Positions 14,851 to 23,088 of a stretch of 50,507 nt of DNA are shown piece by piece; the stretch's first letter is position 1, and the number at the start of each line of letters is the position of its first letter. Origin of the DNA: Mycobacterium colombiense (GTDB lineage Bacteria; Actinomycetota; Actinomycetes; Mycobacteriales; Mycobacteriaceae). Both the position numbers and the translations under genes were made by a program. Under the pieces are notes generated by a model. That model ran no database searches and was not told the DNA's origin. It saw nothing but the letters and a program-made list of their open reading frames with translations. Location of the stretch: assembly GCF_003284935.1 (NCBI RefSeq), contig NZ_QMEV01000037.1:1-50507 (forward strand). Reading direction: 5' to 3'.

Positions 14851-15990
14851 ATGAGCGGTCAATGCAGCGACGACATCGAACGCATCGCCAACCGTTTGGG
14901 CTTCAGCTGCGAGCACGCCTCGCCGTGGGTGACCCTGAGAAACCCGTTCGGACTGGCGAATTGGACGCTGCCGGTGATTGAACTGCTGGTCGTCGCGGGC
15001 GCCGTGCTGGCGCTGTGGTGGGCGATCCACCGACTGCGCCGCGATCGCGAACCCGCCAACGTGGTGATCTGGTTCGCGACGGTGATCTACCTGCTCATCG
15101 TCGAGCCGCCGCTGTACTTTCCCACGGTGTTCGGCGTCGACGGCTCCATCGGTGCGGTGTTCGTGCCCAACGTCTTCACGGTCCAGTTCATGTACGACCG
15201 GCTGCCGCTCTACATCGTGGCGCTCTATCCCGCGATGATGACCTTGGCCTACGAGGTGGTGCGCAGCCTGGGCGTCTTTCGGGACTGGGGCGCGATCGTC
15301 GGTGCGGTGTGCGTGGGATTCGTACACAATTGCTTCTACGAAATCTTCGACCAGCTGGGTCCGCAGCTGCGCTGGTGGGCGTGGAACACCGACAACGCGA
15401 TCAACCATCCGATGCTGGCCTCGGTGCCGATGGGCAGCGTCGTGCTGTTCGCGACCGTGGGGCCGGCCTGCGTCGCGCTGTTCAGTCAACTGTTGGTCAC
15501 CCGCCCGATCGAGCGCGGGCGATATCTGGGCCGAATTTCTTTGACGGGCCGCACCTTTGGGGTCGCGGTGCTGGTGCCGGTGGGGATGGTCGTCGCCAAT
15601 GTCCCGATCCTGCTGGCCGGTGGCCAGCATCCCGACAGCGCACTGCGCCGGGCGCTGTACTTCATCATTCTCGGCGCGTTCACCGTGGTGGCGGTCCCTA
15701 TCCTGTTGCGCCAGTGGCGCGACACCGCGTTCACGCCCGGCGCGCGCAACACCTTCGTCGCGACCTTCGGGTTCGCATTCCTGATCGTGCTCGGGGGTTT
15801 GTGGTTGTCGGCCCTGCCGGCCCACGGGAAGGCCTCGCACGGCCTCACGTCCGACGGAACACCCACCGGCAGCCTGGTCTACGCGGTGGCGTGCTACCTG
15901 CTCGCCGTCGCACTGACGCTGTCGGTGACCGTGCGGCCGGTCCGTCCGTCGGCGCTCATCCGGCGAAAACAGCTGACCGGCACGAGGTAA
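14851..15990 (+). CDS. Polytopic membrane protein of unknown function
   Basis: A 379-residue protein with about nine hydrophobic segments. After a short cytoplasmic N-terminus (CSDDIERIANRLGFSCEHAS), the segments begin at about residue 33. Polar conserved-looking loops include PLYFPTVFGVDGS, CFYEIFDQLGPQLRWWAWNTDN and INHPMLASVPMGS. I recognise no transporter or enzyme motif. ATG 14851 has an AGGA-like site about ten bases upstream. It diverges from the TetR gene across the TGACG operators and converges with the DUF302 gene, six bases apart. A membrane partner of the di-iron protein, for example in lipid or terpenoid chemistry, is conceivable but unproven. Confidence 0.7.
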   Translation: MSGQCSDDIERIANRLGFSCEHASPWVTLRNPFGLANWTLPVIELLVVAGAVLALWWAIHRLRRDREPANVVIWFATVIYLLIVEPPLYFPTVFGVDGSIGAVFVPNVFTVQFMYDRLPLYIVALYPAMMTLAYEVVRSLGVFRDWGAIVGAVCVGFVHNCFYEIFDQLGPQLRWWAWNTDNAINHPMLASVPMGSVVLFATVGPACVALFSQLLVTRPIERGRYLGRISLTGRTFGVAVLVPVGMVVANVPILLAGGQHPDSALRRALYFIILGAFTVVAVPILLRQWRDTAFTPGARNTFVATFGFAFLIVLGGLWLSALPAHGKASHGLTSDGTPTGSLVYAVACYLLAVALTLSVTVRPVRPSALIRRKQLTGTR

Positions 15991-15996
15991 CGCCGG

Positions 15997-16485
15997 TCAG
16001 GCGGTCACCTTCTCGGCCAACGCCGCCAGCTTCGCGTCGAGTTCCTCCGCGGCGCTGAGCAATTCGGGATTGGGCGAGACGGCCATCAGCGACGACGGCT
16101 TGACGTAGGTCAGGCTGCTGCGGCCGTCGTCCTCCTCGAGCAACAGCAACTCGACCGGGGCGAACAGGCCCGCCGTCACGTCGTGGCGCAGCATGGTGAT
16201 GGCGATCAAGGGGTTGCCGAGGATGACGCGCACGGCCTTGCGGTCGATGCCGGCCTTGGTGATCCAGGCGCCGTGGTCGACCGTGCCGAACAACATGAAT
16301 CCGCTTGGCCCGACGTGGGATTCGACGCGCTCCCGAAACGACTCCCAGTCGCCGGTGCCCGTCGCGATGTCGTTGATGGGCACCGGCCGCTCACCGATGT
16401 CGGCGAGCAACGCGGTGCGCAGTTCGTCGTAGCCCTTGGTGCTGTCGTAGCGCACCCGCACGCCGTCGAACGGGGTCTCGGTCAT
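15997..16485 (-). CDS. DUF302-family protein
   Basis: A 162-residue soluble protein with the DUF302 fold: an N-terminal YDSTKGYDELRTALLADIGE helix, central FMLFGTVDHGAWI and VILGNPLIAITMLRHDVTAGLFAPVELLLLEEDDG, then a SSLTYVKPSSLM strand. DUF302 proteins may bind small ligands, but no general function is established. ATG 16485 has a GGAGGGGGG tract seven bases upstream and overlaps the TGA of the NmrA gene (ATGA), making it the last gene of the thiolase operon. Confidence 0.82.
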   Translation of the reverse strand: MTETPFDGVRVRYDSTKGYDELRTALLADIGERPVPINDIATGTGDWESFRERVESHVGPSGFMLFGTVDHGAWITKAGIDRKAVRVILGNPLIAITMLRHDVTAGLFAPVELLLLEEDDGRSSLTYVKPSSLMAVSPNPELLSAAEELDAKLAALAEKVTA

Positions 16486-17585
16486 AATTTCCCCCTCCTC
16501 ATATCCTCGCCGATCTTCAGGATCGGAGTCCGGTTCTGCGGTTGCACCCTCTCCCAGAGGCTGCCTTTCCCCAGCGATCTTCCGAGCTGGTCTTCTCGGC
16601 GGAACCATTCCTCGGCTCTGCGGATCCGGTGCGGGTGAATTTGATCGAGCAGACCGTAATCGCGTTTGACCACTCCGTATTTCCACAGATTCCAGAATCC
16701 CGTGTAGTTGTCCCGGACATTCATGGTGCTCTTGTCGCTGGGGTCTGCGTTGTATCCGGCAGGGGCATCCGCCGCCCCGCTGAGGGGGCCGTCCCGCCAA
16801 TAGGTGTCTAAATCGGTGTCGATGTACCGCGCCGGATGTCCGGTGACCTTTTCGAACGCCGCGGCGAGATCCGCATAGGCGATATGGTCCACGGCGACTT
16901 CGAGATCGATGCCGTTCGCGCGCTCGGGATGGTCGAACAGCCAACGGACGTAATATCCGCAATCTTCGAGAGCCACATGGGGCACCGCACCCTCGCCAAG
17001 CGGGACCCGCCACGTCACGACACCGTCCTCGACGGCGGGCGTCATCGGCGTCCCGGGCGAGATCACCATCTCGATGTAGGGACCCGTGGTGAAGACCGCC
17101 GCGCCCATCCGATCACCGTTTACCTTGTCACCGTTTACCTGATTCTGGAACAGGATCCATTCACCCACCCGGCCCTTGCCGTCATAGTGGCCGGTGCGGA
17201 AGCGGGAGTCGTATCCCGACTTCTTGAGCCCGTAGTCGAGGTTTCCATAGACGAAGAACTTGACTCCCTCTTCGAGAGCTATCTCGTAACTGCGGATCGC
17301 CCAATACATCTCGGTCTTCTCGCCGGTGTTGAACCCGTCGATGTTGACGAATGCCGCATCACAACCGCGGAAACCCTCCCGCAGCTTCGCTTCGTCGGCG
17401 AATGAGCCTTCCAATACGGACACGTTGTCGAGCGCGAGCAGCTCTTTCGCTCGGCGGGAGTCGGGGTCGCGGCTGAGGAATCGAACGGAGTATCTCTGGT
17501 CGGCGACCAGGGCGCGGATGATGGGCATGCCCTGGGCGCCGGTGCCGCCGATGACAAAGACGCTCGAGATGCTGGGCGACGACAT
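16482..17585 (-). CDS. NmrA-family NAD(P)-binding protein
   Basis: A 367-residue atypical short-chain dehydrogenase-like protein. The Rossmann glycine motif is VFVIGGTGAQGMPI (GGTGAQG at about 13-19), followed by VRFLSRDPDSRRAKEL, the usual cofactor-selecting loop. The middle contains FFVYGNLDYGLKKSGYDSRF and GHYDGKGRVGEWI. NmrA proteins act as NADP/NAD redox sensors or as reductases; which applies is unclear. A five-residue VNGDK/R duplication (15-bp period) lies at 17113-17140. The gene is visibly less GC-rich than its neighbours, which may indicate horizontal acquisition. It begins five bases after the thiolase stop. Confidence 0.82.
   Translation of the reverse strand: MSSPSISSVFVIGGTGAQGMPIIRALVADQRYSVRFLSRDPDSRRAKELLALDNVSVLEGSFADEAKLREGFRGCDAAFVNIDGFNTGEKTEMYWAIRSYEIALEEGVKFFVYGNLDYGLKKSGYDSRFRTGHYDGKGRVGEWILFQNQVNGDKVNGDRMGAAVFTTGPYIEMVISPGTPMTPAVEDGVVTWRVPLGEGAVPHVALEDCGYYVRWLFDHPERANGIDLEVAVDHIAYADLAAAFEKVTGHPARYIDTDLDTYWRDGPLSGAADAPAGYNADPSDKSTMNVRDNYTGFWNLWKYGVVKRDYGLLDQIHPHRIRRAEEWFRREDQLGRSLGKGSLWERVQPQNRTPILKIGEDMRRGKL
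17113..17140. repeat. 15-bp in-frame duplication in the NmrA gene
   Basis: TCACCGTTTACCT occurs at 17113-17125 and again at 17128-17140, a 15-bp period. It encodes VNGDKVNGD on the minus strand, so it keeps the reading frame and adds one five-residue unit. Confidence 0.75.
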
Positions 17586-17590
17586 CGCCG

Positions 17591-18778
17591 TCAACCCAGC
17601 CGCTCGATGATCGTCGCGTTGGCCATGCCGCCGCCCTCGCACATCGTCTGCAGGCCATACCGACCGCCGCGCTGCTCCAGCGCGTTCACAAGTGTTGTCA
17701 TGATGCGCGCACCACTAGCCCCGAGAGGGTGACCGATAGCGATGGCACCGCCATTCACATTGGTGCGCTCAAGGATGCCCGTCTGCTCCCCGTCTACGTC
17801 CTTGGCCCAGGCGAGCACCACGGGCGCGAACGCCTCGTTCACCTCGAACAGGTCGATGTCGGCGAGCGTCAGACCCGCCTTGGACAACACCTTCTCGGTG
17901 GCCGGGATGACGCCGGTCAGCATGTAGAGCGGGTCGGAGCCCACCACGGTGGTGGTGTGGATCCGGGCCAGCGGACGCAACCCCAGCTTCTTGGCGGCCT
18001 CGCCGCTGGTGATCAGCACCGCGGCGCTGCCGTCGGACAGCGGCGACGAGTTCCCCGGGGTGATCTCCCAATTGATCTGCGGGAAGCGGGCTTTGGCCGC
18101 GTCGCTGTAGAACGCCGGTGACAACCTGGCCAGCGTCTCGACCGTCGTGCCGGGGCGGATGATCTCGTCGGTGGTCAGCCCGGCGATCGGAATGAGCTCG
18201 TTGTCGAAAAGCCCCTCCTTGGTGGCGCGGGCGGCCTTCTCATGGCTGCCGGCGGAGAACTCGTCGAGCTGTGCGCGGGGAAAGCCCCACTTCGCCGCGA
18301 TCAGTTCGGCGCTGATGCCCTGCGGCACCAGGCCGTCGGGGTAGCGGCGGGTCATGCCCTCGCCCATCGGGTTGCTGCCTGGGGACACCTGGGAGCCCAT
18401 CGGCACGCGGCTCATCGATTCCACGCCACCGGCGATGACGATGTCGTACGCCCCGGCGATCACGCCCTGCGCGGCGAAGCTGATGGCCTGCTGGCTGCTG
18501 CCGCATTGGCGGTCGATCGTGACTCCGGGCACCGATTCCGGGAACCCGGCGCCCAGCAGGGCATTACGGGCGATGTTGGCCGCCTGGTCGCCGACCTGGG
18601 TGACCGCGCCGGCGATGACATCGTCGACCTGGGCCGGATCGACGCCGGTGCGTGCCACCAGCTCGCGCAGGCTGTGCGCCAGCAGATCGGCGGGCAGCAC
18701 CCCGTGCAGCGCGCCGCTGGCCTTGCCCTTGCCGATGGGGGTGCGGACGGCTCCGACGATGACGGCGTCGCGATTCAT
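17591..18778 (-). CDS. Acetyl-CoA acyltransferase (thiolase, FadA-like)
   Basis: A 395-residue thiolase that cleaves 3-ketoacyl-CoA (or condenses acetyl-CoA units). The active-site set is intact: nucleophile Cys92 in TIDRQCGSSQQA, His350 in AIAIGHPLGASGAR and Cys380 in MCEGGGMANATI, plus VNEAFAPV. ATG 18778 agrees with the standard N-terminus (MNRDAVIVGAVRTPIGK). It heads an operon with the NmrA and DUF302 genes and is divergent from an HxlR regulator across a palindrome. FadA paralogues are numerous in mycobacteria, so substrate is not predictable; lipid or aromatic side-chain breakdown is likely. Confidence 0.93.
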   Translation of the reverse strand: MNRDAVIVGAVRTPIGKGKASGALHGVLPADLLAHSLRELVARTGVDPAQVDDVIAGAVTQVGDQAANIARNALLGAGFPESVPGVTIDRQCGSSQQAISFAAQGVIAGAYDIVIAGGVESMSRVPMGSQVSPGSNPMGEGMTRRYPDGLVPQGISAELIAAKWGFPRAQLDEFSAGSHEKAARATKEGLFDNELIPIAGLTTDEIIRPGTTVETLARLSPAFYSDAAKARFPQINWEITPGNSSPLSDGSAAVLITSGEAAKKLGLRPLARIHTTTVVGSDPLYMLTGVIPATEKVLSKAGLTLADIDLFEVNEAFAPVVLAWAKDVDGEQTGILERTNVNGGAIAIGHPLGASGARIMTTLVNALEQRGGRYGLQTMCEGGGMANATIIERLG

Positions 18779-18805
18779 GATTGTCCTCGAGTCCGGGGGA
18801 TCTAG

Positions 18806-18821
18806 GTATAGACCGCTATAC
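18806..18821. promoter_or_regulatory. Operator palindrome between thiolase operon and HxlR gene
   Basis: GTATAG-ACCG-CTATAC is a perfect 6-bp-arm palindrome in the 96-bp divergent region. TATACT at 18817-18822 and TATGCT at 18838-18843 both fit TANNNT -10 hexamers for the rightward gene, so a protein bound here would block RNA polymerase. It is the likely site for the adjacent HxlR regulator. Confidence 0.6.
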
Positions 18822-18874
18822 TCAGATAAACACCTCGGTATGCTGAAAGCAACCCAGGTGCGGAGGTGATTTAG

Positions 18875-19351
18875 ATGACACTGCTGCAAGGACCGCTGGC
18901 CGACCGCGACGCCTGGTCGGCGGTGGGCCAGTGCGCGATCGAGAAGACCATGGCGGTCGTCGGAACCAAATCCGCGATGCTGATCATGCGCGAGGCGTAC
19001 TACGGCACCACCCGATTCGACGACTTCGCCCGCCGGGTGGGCATCACCAAGGCCGCCACCTCGGCGCGGCTGAGCGAACTGGTCGAGCTGGGGCTGTTAC
19101 GGCGCCAGCCCTATCGCGAACCCGGGCAGCGCAGTCGCGACGAGTACGTGCTCACGCAGGCCGGCATCGAGTTCATGCCGGTGGTGTGGGCGATGTTCGA
19201 GTGGGGGAGGCGCCATCTGCCGGGCCGCAACCGGCTGCGGCTGACCCATCTGGGATGCGGCGCCGAGGTAAGCGTCGAAATCCGTTGTGCGGAAGGGCAT
19301 TTGGTTCCGCCCGACGAGCTCGGCATGCGCGTGGCTAAGGAGTCTGGCTGA
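18875..19351 (+). CDS. HxlR-family winged-helix regulator
   Basis: A 158-residue MarR-like protein. The HxlR winged helix is recognisable: CAIEKTMAVVGTKSAMLIMREAYYGTTRFDDFARRVGITKAATSARLSELVELGLLRRQPY, with the wing ending REPGQRSRDEYVLTQAG. The tail after residue ~118 contains CGAEVSVEIRCAEGH, with cysteines that might sense redox state or bind metal. ATG 18875 has GGAGGT eight bases upstream. It is divergent from the thiolase operon, which it probably controls. Its last 17 bases overlap the 3' end of the convergent rsgA gene. Confidence 0.9.
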   Translation: MTLLQGPLADRDAWSAVGQCAIEKTMAVVGTKSAMLIMREAYYGTTRFDDFARRVGITKAATSARLSELVELGLLRRQPYREPGQRSRDEYVLTQAGIEFMPVVWAMFEWGRRHLPGRNRLRLTHLGCGAEVSVEIRCAEGHLVPPDELGMRVAKESG

Positions 19352-20330
19352 GTGCGGCCAGCAGCCGGCGCGCCGCGGCGACGCGGCGGACGGCGGGCCC
19401 GGTGAGGGTGTCCAGCGCGCACTCGGGGTCGGCAGGCGGACCCATGTGCCCGCAGCCGCGCGGGCAGTCGGCGATGGCCTCGGCCAGGTCGGAAAAGGCC
19501 ATCATGACGTCGTCGGGCCGGATGTGGGCGAGCCCGAAGGATCGGATGCCCGGTGTGTCGATCACCCAGCCGGTGGTGCCCAGCGGCTCGGTCAACGGCA
19601 GCGCCACCGACTGCGTCGAGGTGTGCCGTCCCCTGCCGATGTCGGTCACGTCGCCGACGGCGCGGTCCGCGTCGGGCACCAGGCGGTTCACCAGGGTGGA
19701 CTTGCCGACGCCGGAATGCCCGAGCAGCACGGTGATCTTGCCCGCGAGCAGGTCCGCCACCGCGGGCAGGGGATCGTCGCGGCCGGCCTCGACCACCGTC
19801 AGGTCCAGATCGACGAATTGCCGGGCGAACGGCTCCGGCGGGGCGAGATCGGTCTTGGTCAGGCACAGGATCGGCGTGAGCCCGCCGGCGTAGGCGGCGA
19901 TCAGCGTTCGGTCCACCAGGCCGGTGCGGGGCGGCGGGTCGGCGAGCGCGACCACGATCAGCAGCTGGTCGGCGTTGGCGACCACCACCCGTTCGGTCGG
20001 ATCGGTGTCATCGGCGGTGCGCCGCAACACCGTTCGGCGTTCCCCGCGACGCACGATGCGGGCCAGCGTGTCCGGGCGACCGGACAGGTCACCCACCACG
20101 TCGACGTCGTCGCCCACCACGATCGGGGTGCGGCCCAGCTCGCGGGCCCGCATGGCGGTGACCCGGCGATCGACGTCGCCGCCCAGCACGCATCCCCAGC
20201 GGCCGCGGTCGACGCTGACCACCATGCCCGCCTCGGCGTCGGCGTGTTCGGGACGGGTCTTGGTCCGCGGTCGCGAGCCCCGGCCGGAGCGGATCTTGAC
20301 GTCGGACTCGTCGTAGTCGCCGGGCCTCAC
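19335..20330 (-). CDS. rsgA: Ribosome small-subunit-dependent GTPase RsgA
   Basis: A circularly permuted GTPase of 331 residues that checks 30S subunit maturation. An OB-like domain (about 35-100) precedes the G domain, in which the G4 motif (TKTD, about 158-161) comes before the P-loop GHSGVGKST (204-212) and DTPG, as expected for the permuted order. The C-terminal zinc-binding cluster is [19 protein letters not shown] 20330 overlaps the aroA stop (GTGA), so the two genes are coupled. Corresponds to Rv3228. Confidence 0.95.
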   Translation of the reverse strand: MRPGDYDESDVKIRSGRGSRPRTKTRPEHADAEAGMVVSVDRGRWGCVLGGDVDRRVTAMRARELGRTPIVVGDDVDVVGDLSGRPDTLARIVRRGERRTVLRRTADDTDPTERVVVANADQLLIVVALADPPPRTGLVDRTLIAAYAGGLTPILCLTKTDLAPPEPFARQFVDLDLTVVEAGRDDPLPAVADLLAGKITVLLGHSGVGKSTLVNRLVPDADRAVGDVTDIGRGRHTSTQSVALPLTEPLGTTGWVIDTPGIRSFGLAHIRPDDVMMAFSDLAEAIADCPRGCGHMGPPADPECALDTLTGPAVRRVAAARRLLAALSQTP

Positions 20331-21646
20331 ATGCCGTGCTCTTCCCCGGGCTCCAGCATCCGGGCCCACAGCCGCGGGAACTCGGGCAGCGTCTTGCCGG
20401 TGGAGCCGATGTCGTCGACCTCGACCCCGGGCACCCGCAGCCCGATGATCGCGCCGGCCATCGCCATCCGGTGGTCGGCGTAGGCGCGCCAGGTTCCGGA
20501 CTTCAACGGGGTCGCGGTGATCACCAGGCCGTCGGGGCTTTCGGTGCAGTCGCCGCCCAGCCGGTTGATCTCCTTGCGCAGCGCGGTCAGCCGGTCGGTC
20601 TCATGCCCGCGCAGATGCGCGATGCCGGACAGGCGCGACACCGATCCAGGGGTCGCCAGCGCCGCCAGGGCGGCCACCGACGGCGTCAGCTCGCCGAGCG
20701 CGCGCAGGTCGACATCGAAACCGTCGTAGTCGCCGGACCCCCGCGCCTCCAGGAACGAATCATTATGCGTCACAGCGGTATTGAGGTTGCTCAACACGCT
20801 CAGGATGTTGTCGGCGGGCTGCACACTGCTCGACGGCCAGCCGGCGATGCGCACCGCGCCGCCGGTGACCACCGCCGCGGCCAGGAAGGGCACGGCGTTC
20901 GTCAGGTCCGGCTCCACCTCCCAGTGCCGCGCCGCGACCGGCCCGGGGCGCACCTGCCACCGGTTGGGGACGGAGTCGTCGACGTCGACGCCGGCCTGGC
21001 GCAGCATCGTCACCGTCATGGCGATGTGCGGCGCCGACGGCAGCTCTCCACCGGTGTGCTGGACGGTCAACCCCTCGGCGAACGATGCCGCGCACAACAG
21101 CAGCCCCGACACGAATTGCGACGAGGCCGACGCGTCGATGGTCACGGTCCCGCCGACGACCGAGCCCGTGCCCAGCACCCGGAACGGCAGACCGGAGCCG
21201 TCGATCCGCACGCCTAGCCCACGCAGCGCGTCGAGCAGCGGGACGATGGGCCGTGCCCGGGCCTGCTCGTCGCCGTCGAACTCGACGATCGACTCGGCCA
21301 GCGCCGCCAGCGGCGGCACGAACCTCAGCACGGTGCCGGCCAGTCCGCAATCGACCTGTGCCATCGGTTCGGGCGACACCCGGCCGCTGACCGTCAATTC
21401 GGTCCCGTCGCCGTCCCCGTCGCCGTCCCCGTCGCCGTCGAGGTCCAGGCCCAGCGTGCGCAGCGCCCCGATCATCAGGTCGGTGTCGCGGCTGCGCAGC
21501 GCCCCGGCGATGGTCGGGGTGCCTTGCCCCTGGGCGGCCGCCAGCGCCGCCAGCACCAGGGCGCGGTTGGTCTGCGATTTCGACCCCGGAACGGTCACGG
21601 TCGCGCGCACCGGTTGCGCCGCCACGGGGGCCTGCCACGTACTCAC
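20327..21646 (-). CDS. aroA: 3-phosphoshikimate 1-carboxyvinyltransferase (EPSP synthase)
   Basis: The sixth shikimate-pathway enzyme joins phosphoenolpyruvate and shikimate 3-phosphate. It has 439 residues from GTG 21646; an ATG seven codons upstream (21667) is possible. Signatures: [23 protein letters not shown] (the LAGT site), [23 protein letters not shown] and [18 protein letters not shown]. Unusual is a [12 protein letters not shown] tract (about residues 70-81) from a 12-bp coding repeat, between the first strand-helix units and the TELTVSG strand. Coupled to rsgA downstream by a GTGA overlap; divergent from the SRAP gene. Corresponds to Rv3227. Confidence 0.95.
   Translation of the reverse strand: MSTWQAPVAAQPVRATVTVPGSKSQTNRALVLAALAAAQGQGTPTIAGALRSRDTDLMIGALRTLGLDLDGDGDGDGDGDGTELTVSGRVSPEPMAQVDCGLAGTVLRFVPPLAALAESIVEFDGDEQARARPIVPLLDALRGLGVRIDGSGLPFRVLGTGSVVGGTVTIDASASSQFVSGLLLCAASFAEGLTVQHTGGELPSAPHIAMTVTMLRQAGVDVDDSVPNRWQVRPGPVAARHWEVEPDLTNAVPFLAAAVVTGGAVRIAGWPSSSVQPADNILSVLSNLNTAVTHNDSFLEARGSGDYDGFDVDLRALGELTPSVAALAALATPGSVSRLSGIAHLRGHETDRLTALRKEINRLGGDCTESPDGLVITATPLKSGTWRAYADHRMAMAGAIIGLRVPGVEVDDIGSTGKTLPEFPRLWARMLEPGEEHGM
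21404..21439. repeat. 12-bp tandem repeat (3 copies) inside aroA
   Basis: Three perfect copies of CCCGTCGCCGTC on the + strand (21404-21415, 21416-21427, 21428-21439). On the coding strand they encode alternating Asp-Gly. Repeat changes by whole units would keep the frame. Confidence 0.9.
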
Positions 21647-21690
21647 TGGTCCATCATCGCCTGTCATCGGTTTCTGCCACCATGGGTGTT

Positions 21691-22491
21691 ATGTGCGGAA
21701 GGTTCGCGGTCACCACCGATCCCGCCTTGCTGGCCCAGAAGATCAAGGCGATCGACGAGGCCACCGGCGTCGACGGCGGATCGACGGGCCCCAACTACTC
21801 GACGAGCCCCAACTACTCGACGAGCCCCAACTACAATGTGGCCCCGACCTCGACCATCGCGACCGTGGTCAGCCGGCATTCCGAGCCCGACGACCAGCCG
21901 ACGCGGCGGGTGCGGCTGATGCGCTGGGGGTTGGTGCCGCCGTGGGCCAAGGCCGGTTCCGACGGTGCGCCGGAGACCAAGGGGCCGATGCTGATCAACG
22001 CCCGCGCGGACAAGGTCACCACTTCGCCCGCCTTCCGGACCAGTGCGAAGTCCAAGCGCTGCCTGATCCCGATGGATGGCTACTACGAATGGCGGGTCAA
22101 CTCCGCCGACGCGGCCGGCAAAAAGACCCGCAAGACGCCGTTCTTCATGTACCGCGAAGACGGGGAGCCGCTGTTCATGGCGGGCCTGTGGTCGGTCTGG
22201 AAACCGGCCAAGGACGCCTCGCCGCTGCTGAGCTGCACGATCATCACCACCGATGCGCCCGGCGAGTTGGCGACGATCCACGATCGGATGCCGCTGGTGG
22301 TGCCCGAACGCGACTGGGACCGGTGGCTCGACCCGGACGCCGAGATCGATCAGGACCTACTGGACCGCACGCCCGACGTGGGGGCCATCCGGATGCGTGA
22401 GGTGTCGACGTTGGTCAACAACGTCCGCAACAACGGCCCGCAGCTGCTCGAGCCGGCCGAGCCGGAACCCGAGCAGATGACGATCCTGTAG
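21691..22491 (+). CDS. SRAP-domain protein (HMCES/YedK family)
   Basis: A 266-residue protein that should form a stable thiazolidine cross-link with abasic sites in single-stranded DNA. The start must be ATG 21691 (not ATG 21682), because the family's catalytic Cys is residue 2, exposed after Met removal: MCGRF. Other active-site elements are NVAPT (about 49-53), MDGYYEW with the catalytic Glu, and TIHDRMPLVV with the active-site His. A six-residue tandem repeat (PNYSTS) is inserted just before NVAPT. Corresponds to Rv3226c. Likely protects DNA during replication. Confidence 0.93.
   Translation: MCGRFAVTTDPALLAQKIKAIDEATGVDGGSTGPNYSTSPNYSTSPNYNVAPTSTIATVVSRHSEPDDQPTRRVRLMRWGLVPPWAKAGSDGAPETKGPMLINARADKVTTSPAFRTSAKSKRCLIPMDGYYEWRVNSADAAGKKTRKTPFFMYREDGEPLFMAGLWSVWKPAKDASPLLSCTIITTDAPGELATIHDRMPLVVPERDWDRWLDPDAEIDQDLLDRTPDVGAIRMREVSTLVNNVRNNGPQLLEPAEPEPEQMTIL
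21781..21834. repeat. 18-bp tandem repeat (3 copies) inside the SRAP gene
   Basis: The unit TCGACGAGCCCCAACTAC occurs at 21799-21816 and 21817-21834, with a one-mismatch copy (G for A) at 21781-21798. It encodes STxPNY repeats directly before the conserved NVAP loop and keeps the frame. Confidence 0.9.
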
Positions 22492-22551
22492 CGCTCTGCT
22501 GGCGCGATTTCGCGTCGGGCTTCGGGCTGTCGGATTCCGCGCCGCCTCTTC

Positions 22552-22576
22552 GTCGTATGGATAGGTCGTATGGATA
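22552..22576. repeat. 13-bp direct repeat upstream of the split-barrel oxidoreductase
   Basis: GTCGTATGGATA occurs at 22552-22563 and 22565-22576 (13-bp period), 43 bp before the next gene. It may be a regulator site or a simple duplication. Confidence 0.5.
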
Positions 22577-22618
22577 CAGACCCGAGATGTCCGGAACGCG
22601 ACGAATCAGGAGAACGCC

Positions 22619-23050
22619 ATGAACATTACGAAACTCAGCGACAGCGCACGCCAACTCATCGGTTCCGACCCGGCCACGCTTGTCACGATCAATCGCGACG
22701 GCAGCCCGCAGGTCAGCCTGGTCTGGGTGACGGTGCGTAGTACAGCCGACGGCGGTGATGAATTGGTCGTCGCTCATCTGCAGGAGCATCAGAAGGTTCG
22801 CAACATCCGGCGTGATCCCCGCGTGGCCGTGACTATCGCGTCCGCCGACCGCAGCGGGCCACAGACGCCCTATCTGTCGATCAGGGGCACCGCGCGCGTC
22901 GAGGAGGGCGGTGCTCCCGAGATTCTCGACGAGATCGCCACGACCATCTTCGGCCCCGGCACCGGGTTCCCGCCGCCTGACGCACCCGCCGGCTACCTGA
23001 CTCACATCACGATCGAGAAAGTCGGCGGCGTGGGCCCATGGGCGGCGTGA
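22619..23050 (+). CDS. PPOX-class split-barrel flavin/F420-dependent oxidoreductase
   Basis: A 143-residue protein of the pyridoxamine-5'-phosphate-oxidase-like split beta-barrel superfamily. Core motifs: ATLVTINRDGSPQVSLVWV, LVVAHLQEHQKVRNIRRDPRVAVTI and YLSIRGTARVEEGG. The size and pattern match the mycobacterial F420-dependent subgroup, but FMN use cannot be excluded from sequence. Start ATG 22619 with AGGAGA seven bases upstream. Substrate unknown. It lies at the boundary between two synteny blocks. Confidence 0.85.
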   Translation: MNITKLSDSARQLIGSDPATLVTINRDGSPQVSLVWVTVRSTADGGDELVVAHLQEHQKVRNIRRDPRVAVTIASADRSGPQTPYLSIRGTARVEEGGAPEILDEIATTIFGPGTGFPPPDAPAGYLTHITIEKVGGVGPWAA

Positions 23051-23088
23051 ACGTTGAGTTCGCCACCCGGCCTTCTGGAGATCGCCTT

